Shown here: positions 45,309-54,378 of the stretch, piece by piece
Layout: each line of letters starts with the position of its first letter
How positions within the stretch are numbered: position 1 is the first letter of the stretch
Source of the DNA: Vitrella brassicaformis
Lineage: Eukaryota > Sar > Vitrellaceae
Length of the DNA: 64,000 nt
Assembly: GCA_001179505.1 (NCBI GenBank)
Contig: CDMY01000938.1
Coordinates: 171,619-235,618 of the forward strand
Reading direction: 5' to 3'
Made by a program: the position numbers and the translations under genes
The notes under the pieces: model-generated
What the model saw: the letters and a program-made list of their open reading frames with translations, nothing else
The model's database searches: none
Told to the model about the DNA's origin: nothing

Positions 45309-48139
45309 ATGCTCTGGGCCTCAAGCAGGCATGTTTCGGCTAGCGCTGTGCTGGTCTTGCTGCTGGCGAGGCCGATCTATCCATTCTCGATGCCGCCACA
45401 CTCACTCAGGCGGCGGGAGAAGCCTTACCTTGAGACGACTGGCAGCAGCAACAGCATGAAGCGAATCAGATGGGTGACACATGCATGGCTCAGGCAAATC
45501 ACACGCGCAACACGTTTGCTTGCGCATCTACTTCTTCTACGTGTTCTCTGTTGTCAGGTTGCCGTCCACTGCCAATCATCGACGGGCGGCGCTGTGCCCT
45601 CTGCAACCGTCCCAGTGCCCTCGACAGACTCATCATCGTCACCAGTAGCAGCGTCGTCTCTCGACAGCCTTCAATTCGACAATCGCAACCTTCGATGCCT
45701 CCCTGTTGACCGCACCAACGTGCAGGGCATCCGGCAGGTGCCCGGGGCGTGCTTTGCCACAGTCGATCCGACGCCCGTCGAGAGGCCGCGCCTCGTCGCC
45801 GCATCCGCCGATGCGCTCAGGACCATCGGTGTGGACTATCGGGAGGACAATGCTGAGACGGAGGCGGCGCTGGCAGAGTATTTCTCTGGCAACGTGAAGC
45901 TGGGTGGCTCTGAGACTGCGGCGCATTGCTACTGTGGGCACCAGTTTGGTGCGTGGGCGGGGCAGCTGGGGGATGGGGCGGCGATCTATCTGGGAGAGGT
46001 GGTGAATGAGCAAGGTACGCACAGGCGTATGCTGCAGACGGGCAAGGGAATCGATGTGATTTGTGCGTCTGCGTGTGTGCGTGTGTGTTGTGTGTCAGGT
46101 GATCGTGTTGAGATTCAGCTCAAGGGTGCTGGCTTGACGCCCTTCTCCCGGATGGCTGACGGGCGCAAAGTGCTGCGGTCGTCAGTCCGAGAGTTCCTCT
46201 GCTCGGAGGCCATGCACGCGCTTGGCATTCCCACCACTCGAGCAGGTGACAATCATTGGCACGCACACACACACACACACTCAAGGCTTATATGATCTGC
46301 GCATGTCATGTGACGCACATCCATCCACAGGCACCCTTGTGACATCTGACACGGTCGTATATCGAGACCCGGTGTATGACGGCACCATTGTGGAGGAGAA
46401 GGCCTCCATCGTGCTGCGCATGGCGTCCACCTTCCTGCGGTTCGGCTCCTTTGAGATCTTCAAGGCCCCCAACGAGATGGGCGTGCGCAGCGGGCCGTCG
46501 TACGGCCGGCCGGACATCAAGACCGCACTCCTCAACTACGTCATCAGGCGAGCAGCAACACAGAAAGAAGACGGAGAGGAGAAACAAACACTGTGATCTC
46601 ATCTGTGTGTGGTGCGGTGGTTCAGGGCATTTTACCCAGAGCTGTTAGAGGCGCATGGCATCGACACCACGACGGCAGGCATCCCAGCGTGGCAGGAAGG
46701 CGTGTCCCCCACGGCCCTGCCCACAGAGGTCTACCGCGCTTTCTATGCGGAGCTGCTGCGGCGGACCGCCCGGCTGGTGGCATTGTGGCAGTGTGTGGGG
46801 TGGGTGCACGGGGTGCTCAACACGGACAACATGAGCATCGTGGGCGACACGATTGACTACGGCCCCTTTGGGTTTGTAGAGTTCTTCTGCCCCACACACG
46901 TGTCCAACGGGTCGGACGACAGGGGATACTACTGCTACAGACGGTGGGCTGCGCGGATGGGCCTCTCTCTCTCTGTGAGTGAATGTGGGTGTGGGTGTGG
47001 GTGTGGGTGCGTCTTGTGGTCAGGCAGCCGGATGCAGTCAAGTTCAACATGCGCAAGCTGGCTGAGGCGCTGGCCCCCCTGCTGCCTCTCGAGGAGAGCT
47101 TCGCAGAGCTCGAGAAGTTTGACGAGATCCACCACGACGCTTACATGCAGCAGATGAGGAGAAAGCTCGGCCTCATCCGGACAGAGAAAGAAGAAGACGC
47201 GGTAAGCTGAGATACTAAAGCGGCAAACAAATAAGTCCGAGAGATGCAGGATGCAGGTGTCATGCTCTGTGGGTCTCTTTCGTCGTCAGGCATTGGTTGC
47301 CGATTTGCTTGAGACGATGCAGGCGACAGCGGCCGACTTCACCGTCACCTTCAGAGCGATGTCTGACGTCACTCTCACGGCCGGCTCCATACATCCATCC
47401 TCTGACGACCTCTCGCCCACGTTTCAAGAGGCGGAGGCCAACATACTCAGGAGACTCGGCGGGCTAGTGGTACACACACACCCAAGCCACCATAGTGTGT
47501 GTCCACTTTTGAGTCGTCCATTGTCTACATCTGTGTGTGCAGGAGCTGCGCCGCACTCTGCGTCCCGCCATGGATCCCTCTCGCGTGCAGATGGTGGCTG
47601 GGATGCTCAGACAGGGAGTGACCCTCGAGCAGATGGGCATGGACCAAGACACATGGCAGCAGTGGCTGGGGGCATACAAAGGTCCGACAGACAGACAGAC
47701 AGACGTATACAGCACATGGCATCAGCAACACCCTGCAGGCCACTTTTGTGTGTGTGTGTGTGTATGTGTGTGTCCGTCAGAGTATGAGAAGGTGATCGGT
47801 CTGACTGCGAGCGAGAAAGAAGCCCGCGACAAAGAGCTCTGGCGCGTGTGGCTGACCAAGTACGCAAGACGCCTCCAGAAAGACGCCGAAGGCCTCGACA
47901 AAGATGCCCTGTCACAGTGGGAGGCCGACCGACGAGCACTGCAGAACAGGAGCAACCCGAAAGCTGTGTTGCGCAACCACATGGCGCAGCGGGCGATAGA
48001 GGAGGCGGAGAGGGGCGAGTATGGCGAGGTGAGGCGGCTGGTGGGCGTGCTGTCGAGGCCCTATGATGATGACCATGAGGAGAGGGACTGCCTGCCTGCC
48101 GTCGACACCAAGCCGCTCGTGGTGACGTGCTCGTCTTAG
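45309..48139 (+). CDS. SELENOO: Selenoprotein O / YdiU protein adenylyltransferase, Cys-containing form
   Basis: Eight exons: 45309-46014, 46099-46245, 46331-46547, 46626-46943, 47024-47201, 47290-47469, 47543-47681, 47781-48139; 2,244 nt, 747 residues, TAG stop. SelO is a pseudokinase-fold enzyme that transfers AMP to proteins, in mitochondria or bacteria. Hallmarks are [39 protein letters not shown], then [20 protein letters not shown], and [19 protein letters not shown] (catalytic Asn/Asp region). The C-terminus is VVTCSS: Cys occupies the third-last position, where animal SelO has selenocysteine. Exon 3 ends with a GC donor (ATC AG|GCGAG) that keeps YVIRAFYPEL intact. The N-terminus is hydrophobic and may target an organelle. 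An in-frame 84-base intron at 45474-45557 (GTGACAC...TTGTCAG) is possible within exon 1. Confidence 0.92.
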
Positions 48140-48447
48140 CTAGAGGGTGTGTTGTGTGTTGTGTGTTCCATTCATTTGCGACTGTGTATGTCACTGACAG
48201 TGACCATGTGTATGTCATCGACGGTGACCGTTTTGAGTTTTTGTGAGTGGGTTTGACGAATGGAGTTGATTGCTCACGTGAGTAAGTGTCCGTCGCATGT
48301 CATGGCAGCCATATGAGTGGCCAGACAGGCCTGCAGACACCCACTAGTGAGGGCATTCACCAGTGCACACACGAGTTCCGAAAACAACGGGACATCAAAT
48401 ATAAAATGTAGACGGCGATAGAGAGACAGACAGCATCGCCCACGAAT
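48140..48447. other. Short intergenic region between convergent genes
   Basis: 308 bases between the SelO stop and the stop of the minus-strand gene. It has TG-rich and repeated GTATGTCA-like pieces (48,186-48,220) and nothing coding. Confidence 0.5.
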
Positions 48448-49383
48448 CTATCCCTCAGTCTCTTGAGGGCATGCCTGTAGTTCATGTCGTCCTCGTCTCT
48501 CGCAGTTGGATCGGCGTACCCGCTTCCTCCGTCCGTTCATTGCCGTAGTATCCATGCGCACGGTATTCACTCGTAAATCGTTGTTGCGCTCAACAGGTGG
48601 TGGTGCCGTCAGCCTGGTCAATGTGCACCCATCGCCCTTGAAGTCGTCGAAACCGACCTCCATGTCGGCAAAAGCGCGTAGAATGTCACACTGAAGGCGA
48701 GCCATCAGCTGGGGAATCCCAAAAATGTCCTTCAGAAGGACGAAGAGGGGGCGGATGAGTAGTGTGTTGTGAGTGCCGGGTGGGGCGGCGGAGAGCAAGC
48801 TGGTCGTCATGGGCAGCACAACTCGCAACAACCCCGCCTCCACGCCCCACTCCACGCACCCGTAGAAGTTCAGCTGAGCCACCGACAGTTGGCTGCCGCA
48901 CCGGAACACCAGGCACCCCACCAGCTTGGCCAGCCTCCACAGGGCATGCCTGTAGTCGATGTCGTCTCCATCTGTCGCAGTTGGATCGGCGTACCGGAGC
49001 AGGTGCAGGATACACGCTGCCGCACGGCTCGTCAGCTGCTGCTGCATGGCGGGATGCTTGAGGCCGATACGGCTGACCAGCCGTGCGGCAGCCGTCTCGA
49101 TGTCGGGGATGCAGTTTCGGGCAACACATTTGACGATCTAGCGGGCGAACCAGGGAATGGTGGTGGGACAGAGCAACTTACATGCCGCGTCGGCCTGAGA
49201 AATAAGAAACACACACACATATACACATACACACATTCACACACACACGCACCACACGGCTGTGGTGCGCATCTAGCTGGGAATCGACATGTCTCCCATT
49301 ACCTTCATCTGTGCGTTGAGGCGGGTAAATGAGTTGATGATGTTGAAGAGGCGCCTCGGCGGTAGCGAATTGCGGCTCGGCAA
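48448..49383 (-). CDS. Hypothetical helical protein, 5' end unresolved
   Basis: The last exon 49137-48448 is well supported by strong third-position GC bias and an acceptor CGCTAG just upstream. It reads IVKCVARNCIPDIETAAARL and continues MQQQLTSRAAACILHLLRYA through LAKLVGCLVFRC, a run of amphipathic helices of the Armadillo/HEAT kind. A preceding exon, 49383-49303 (LFNIINSFTRLNAQMK), joins it in phase through GTAATGG. Upstream exons are not clear. The C-terminal about 28 codons come from a 58-base duplicate of the gene's own earlier sequence read in another frame, so the present end may be recent. I do not recognise the family. Confidence 0.5.
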
Positions 49384-49518
49384 CTGGGTAGTCGGTCAAC
49401 ATCGTCTCGATGAGGTCGGCGGGTGCGGATGTGCAGGTGAGTCGATTTGATACCTGCAGATGTCACATATGCATAGAAGCACGGCCATCATGGAGTGAGA
49501 GCCCTGAATTGAAGTGCT

Positions 49519-50438
49519 TTATCGTACGCTGTCAGCAGAAGGGTCAATTGCGAGTGTATTGAACAGACGCCCTCTCCCCCCAATCATCAGGACAGAGATA
49601 CTTGCAAACAGCCAAAAAGACCAACGGCCATCTATGGCAGGTGATTGGTCTTCTAGTGCACAATATTCTGACCCGAGCAGCTCCTTGGCAGCTCCTGTCC
49701 GGATTCCCTGTCGTTCTCCTCTGCAGGGGCCGATCGGCATTCTCTGTAGGCCCTTGCCATGGGAAACGGCTGGACGGCGTTCATGGGACCCGAGCGGGAT
49801 TCCTTGAATAGACTGCCGATCGTCTTCTCGCCCCGGCTCAGCGTCGGCGTCATGGAATGAGAATCCTTGATGGCGTTTGCGGTCCTCGTGTCGAAAACGA
49901 ATCCCAAGAATGTGACGTTGCTGAGATGTCAAGAGAGAGGAAGCGGGGTGATGTTGGTGTTGCGTATTTGGGTTGATATGGCGATACCTCTTTTGAATCG
50001 TCTCGCCATAGGATGTAGCAGGGTCTTGTGGCCATGGCCCAGCTGCTGGTGATGACCTCGCTCAGATGCTCGTCCTGCTTCAGCAGAACAAACCTATATC
50101 TGAGGGCAAAAACAAACAACACATTTGCGCGTGCATTGCTCACTGTGGCTCTTTGTCGCGGGCACCTTCCCCACTCTGAATTCGGAGCCTTCGCTTCTGA
50201 ACACCACCAGACCCACAACGTCAACTGTTTTGTTCATTGGTACGAACCAGAAGACACAGAACAGGAGGCCTCCGAAGATAAGCAGCGCCTTGATCATCCA
50301 GGGGAGGACCTCCGAGAGGTTCTTCGTCGGGAACACAATGCGGTGCTTCATCCAGCCCTCTTCCTCGTCGCTCGGGGGCGGCGTCCGTGCGGTAGTTGGC
50401 AGGCCTCGTACGCCGCGCGTTGCCATGGGGTAGAACAT
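49519..50438 (-). CDS. Hypothetical membrane protein, exon structure uncertain
   Basis: An ATG at 50438 opens MFYPMATRGVRGLPTT, then KHRIVFPTKNLSEVLPWMIK and a clear membrane helix (ALLIFGGLLFCVFWFVP). Downstream exons are likely around 50100-49988 (RFVLLKQDEHLSEVITSSW, ending at GAG|GTATCG) and from 49930 on. In the last one, two frames are open: one ends at TAG (49653), the other carries a second hydrophobic segment (WSFWLFASISVLMIGG) and ends at 49519. I could not make all the phases agree, so either an intron is misplaced or the gene is damaged. The function is unknown. Confidence 0.35.
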
Positions 50439-50490
50439 TCTTCAGCAGGTCAAGGGAGAATCGATGACCAAACAGAATAAACAGCCCGCC

Positions 50491-50804
50491 TCATCTATGT
50501 GTATTGTTTGGTTGCCTGACTTGGCGAAGGGTGGTCGGCCTCTCCTCGGCCGCCTCCAGCTCCTCTTGCACGGCACGAACCCGCTGGTGCAGCCCCCCCC
50601 GCGGGTCGGCGAAAAAAGAAAACGACTGTAAACTTTGAGCTTGTCTCCGCGCGATTTCTCGCCGATCTGTTGATTTGAGAGCACATCCTTTTGGCACCCA
50701 CCAAAGCCATCGTGCGTTCCGTTCAGATGACAGGATGGCGTAGCAGCCACAGCCATACACAGCCACGTAAGAAGGAAAGGAACGCATCGTCCAGCCAGGT
50801 GCAT
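50491..50804 (-). CDS. Possible 5' exon(s): signal peptide plus coiled-coil segment
   Basis: The ATG at 50804 gives a credible signal peptide (MHLAGRCVPFLLTWLCMAVA, then ATPSCHLNG). A neighbouring frame farther along encodes LHQRVRAVQEELEAAEERPT, nearly the same as a coiled-coil exon at 55,948-56,030. The two frames differ by an indel near a C homopolymer (50,587-50,594). It may be the first exon of the membrane-protein gene at 49.5-50.4 kb, or a separate fragment. A GTCAGG donor follows TTLRQ. Confidence 0.35.
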
Positions 50805-51055
50805 TCATCATTGCGCCGTTGCTTGGTGGTGGTGTGTCAGGTTGTAAGTGATGGCGGCGAGGCGTTGCCTTATCACGCCAAATGCATCACCATCGCGGGA
50901 GTCCCTGTGATGCGCACACAAGTGAGAAGACGACCCAGGCAGTGATGTGATCCATCCTTTCGCCATCATCCCGCTTCTCTTGCCTGGTGTGTGTGTGTGT
51001 GTATCTGTGCGACAGCCTCGCCACTTGATGGTTTCCGCCCGCCCGAGATCTCGCG

Positions 51056-52536
51056 ATGTCTGACTCTGAGGTGCACCAGCAGCAGCCCGGCGAGCCCTTC
51101 CCCGTAGCTCTGTCACGCGTCGGGGCACCAGCCTTTGCCCTCTCGGCCACCAAGGAGTTGGCCTCCGGCCTCCACGATGGTTCCCTTTCACCTGACGCAG
51201 CGGCCCAGCTGCTGACACAAGACAAGGCCGACCCCAACGGGCGGTATCGCAAGAGCTCCCACACGTGGCCTTCTCTGCTGCATCTGGCCGCCGAGAAATG
51301 CATCGGAGAGGATGGTGCCGCGATGCTGGACTGCCTCATTCAACATGGAGCTGATGTGAAGTACACGGCCTACGTCAACTCCAGCCCTCTTTGTACCAGC
51401 AGGACACCACTGGACTTGGTGCTAGGCCGGCTGCATCGTGCCGACCCCCGTCTGCTGTCGGCCCTCCTGCCCATGATCGAGACCCTCCTGAGGCACGGCG
51501 CCAGGTGCTACTATGCTGGTGATGGTGCGCTGCGGTCGCTCTTCGGCAGCTCGGCCATGAAGGGCATCTCGGCCGCACAGTGCCTGGAGATCGTCACTCG
51601 GCTGGCCACTGCCGCAGCAGCAGCACCCACACCACCCAGCCTCTACGGATTCTGGACTCTCAACCTGGCGTGTAAGTGCCGCTTCCGACAGGAGGAGGAC
51701 CAGCAGCAGCAGCAGCAGCAGGACGGCTCGCATGACGGCCATACGGACCCCCACATCGCCATCCTCGAGAAACTGATAGAGGGGATAGGGCGGGAGGTGG
51801 TCGAGGGGGACAGGGGCAAGGAGGCGTTGAGTCACGCCCCCGACAGTCAGAACAGGGCTGTGGTGTACTGGCTGGTGAGGCAGAAGGGAGTGAGGGCTGA
51901 TGGTGCCACGCTCTCTCGTGCTCACTGGGATGTCGATGTGATATCATTGCTGGTGCACGAGGCAGGGGCTGACGTAGATGGTAGGGGGTCGTCGCTGCCG
52001 CCCCTTGTCGCGTTTGTGGAGGGAGGCCACCACACTGCTGCACACCATCTGATCCACCTGGGGGTGAAATTGCTGGGGGCATCCGTAGATACAGCACTCA
52101 CTGGCACCCACATTGCCACGACAGCCAGACAGAAGCGCCGCGTTTTGTCGGTGTATCACGACTATCTGAGTCGCTCTGTCCCCACACACGCCATGCGATT
52201 CATCAACACATCCCTCGCCCCCTTGCGCACTGTGTCTGCCCTGTCGGCTTCTCATCGCGTGTTCGGTGTGGGTGTGTTGTGCTGTCAGATTGCCTCCTAC
52301 ATAGATCGCCCCCTCTGCCCTTCTCAGCCCGCACGCCACTCGGACGGCGGCTCAACGCGGCACTGTCTTTCTTCGTCTCGCGTGTCTGCAATGTGGCCAG
52401 CCCCTCTGTGAGGCGCCGTCTCTTTCGCCACACTGCCTTCGTCACACCACACATCACACACACCGACACATCAGACAGCCAGGGTGGGGGAGAGGGCGGG
52501 CAGGTAGACGAGGGCATCGTGTATGGGCCTCAGTGA
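51056..52536 (+). CDS. Ankyrin-repeat-like protein
   Basis: It starts with MSDSEVHQQQPGEPF. An exon of about 1.2 kb is followed by a probable 63-base intron (donor G|GTGTGG at 52266, acceptor CTTCTCAG ending 52327) that leads to RTPLGRRLNAALSFFVSRVC and a stop at 52534-52536. Ankyrin features are WPSLLHLAAEKCIGED, CLIQHGADVKYTA, RTPLDLVLGRL, MIETLLRHGARCYY and LLVHEAGADVDGRGSSLPPL: helix pairs joined by H-G-A-D turns. About five to six degenerate repeats can be made out. Such proteins mediate protein contacts; nothing shows the partner. A run of CAG codons (QQQQQQQ) interrupts the middle. It is head to head with the fragment ending at 50,804 (251 bases). Confidence 0.7.
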
Positions 52537-52658
52537 CGTGATCCACCTGATTCGGTGTGAGGAGGCGCGACGCCACCGGCTGCCTGACATCGACAGTGGA
52601 TTCGGCAACGGCAGGCCATTCGAGTGTGCCTTCGATGGCCGTGTAGTGGTGGGGGGGG

Positions 52659-52958
52659 NNNNNNNNNNNNNNNNNNNNNNNNNNNNNNNNNNNNNNNNNN
52701 NNNNNNNNNNNNNNNNNNNNNNNNNNNNNNNNNNNNNNNNNNNNNNNNNNNNNNNNNNNNNNNNNNNNNNNNNNNNNNNNNNNNNNNNNNNNNNNNNNNN
52801 NNNNNNNNNNNNNNNNNNNNNNNNNNNNNNNNNNNNNNNNNNNNNNNNNNNNNNNNNNNNNNNNNNNNNNNNNNNNNNNNNNNNNNNNNNNNNNNNNNNN
52901 NNNNNNNNNNNNNNNNNNNNNNNNNNNNNNNNNNNNNNNNNNNNNNNNNNNNNNNNNN
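52659..52958. other. Assembly gap of 300 N
   Basis: Exactly 300 undetermined bases, flanked by G runs on both sides (8 G before; 9 G, a C and more G after). The round number suggests a scaffolding estimate. Confidence 0.99.
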
Positions 52959-53155
52959 GGGGGGGGGCGGGGGGAGGGAAGTGTGTGGTGCAGACGATAG
53001 ATGGGTGGGAGGCGATGGGTGGGAGGGGGCCGCCCGGTGCCCCCTCACGCCAAATGTACGCTCGCCACGTTCCCCCTACTCAGCTCGATGAGGTCAGTAG
53101 GGAGGGTGACCCATGTACATGCTCGTGATGATTCCTTGTTGTGTGTGTGTGTGCA

Positions 53156-53545
53156 GGATGGTATGGATGAGGACGGCCTGGAGGATGGCCGAAGCGACGA
53201 TCTAGATGAGGTGGAAGGAGGCACACGCGCACACACATGCCATGTCATCCATGCCCACTCATGAATGTGTGTGGTCTGTGTATGTGTGAAGGGTTCCGTG
53301 GCCGAGGACGGCATGGACGGCGACCAGGGAGAGTGGGGAGAGGAGGAGCTGGCTGTCTGTCTGGCTGTCTGTCTGTCTGTCTGTCTGACAGGAATGTCGA
53401 TTAGATGGATGAGCACAGCAGCAGCAATCAACTCACATAAAGCTAGGTACGCAGAGCGACTCGCAGACCACCGCCTCTCTGCTGCTGCTCACGGCTGTGT
53501 TTGGTTGTCTGTGTGGTTCAGATCACACATAATGGCCATCCACTG
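53156..53545 (+). CDS. Possible 3' exons of a gene interrupted by the gap
   Basis: Downstream of the gap are exon-like pieces bounded by acceptor and donor motifs: 53156-53208 (DGMDEDGLEDGRSDDLDE, after TGTGTGTGTGCAG), 53292-about 53350 (SVAEDGMDGDQGEWGEEEL), then 53391-53445 (AAAINSHKA) and about 53521-53545 (ending in TGA). The acidic composition is consistent between pieces. The 5' part would lie in the gap; sequence just before it (VIHLIRCEEARRHRLPDIDS, 52,535-52,595) may belong. Weak. Confidence 0.3.
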
Positions 53546-54378
53546 ATTGCCCCTGACCGGACAGCCCGTATCGTGGCCCCCTGGCTGCTGGCGGCTGCAG
53601 CAGGAGGGCGGCTCTTGTGTAGATGATGTCCATACCTGTGCGCTGGCTGGATCCATGGTACACATTCGATTTGTCTGTGTCTGTGTCTGTCCATGTGTGA
53701 GACCGTTTGCGTGTGTGTGTGTGTGTGAGTGGTGTTCACCTTGATGCGTTCGTTCATCGTGTGGTTCATTCAACCAGTGTGTACAGCCTAGAACCTGGTT
53801 GCAAGGAATCTCTTTTACCACGTACTCATCCGTGCTTGTCCGCTCGACGCACACACACCCACACGACTTCACTGCGCCGAGAGCAATAGACCGAGAGTAC
53901 CTAAAAGGCAGTCAAAGCAGCACAAATGCGTCCAAACAGGTAGCAGGCCAACAGCCCAGGCAGAAGTACTCCAGCAGCATCAGTTAAATGGCAGTTAGCC
54001 TGCCAGTCACGGGAGACTGGTGTGTGTTTGTGTCTCTCCTTTCTGTGTGTGGTCAAAAACGGGCCCGCCAAAGTCGAGCAACACGACCAAAAGAGCCAAC
54101 AAGCACAACGAACGCACAGACAAACGCCGAACCCACTAATCCAGTGTGTCCCTTTGGTCCTCCAGTCCTCCCCCTCCCCCCCTCCTGCCCAGAATTGGCT
54201 GCATCTGCCTGTCTGTCTGCCTATTCGGCTTTACCAAGACACACTCGCGCACACGTGTACTACGACTGTTGACCAAAGCCCCACCACCATGGAAAACGAT
54301 TCCTGCCATGCATCGTAGATCCATCACGCCACGCCAACAAGCATCCCCACGTCCACTTGGCATCCATCCATCCATCCA
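53546..54378. other. Intergenic region, nothing supported
   Basis: 833 bases with TG and CA simple repeats (53,700-53,730) and a CCATCCATCC run near 54,360. The frames that are open here are rich in His/Thr/Cys from the CA repeats and look non-coding. Confidence 0.5.

Noticed and set aside
49182-49194. A 13-base microexon (GCCGACGCGGCAT) in the 48-49 kb gene
   Set aside because: It is flanked by good-looking splice signals, but including it shifts the frame. Joining 49303 directly to 49137 keeps the frame open.
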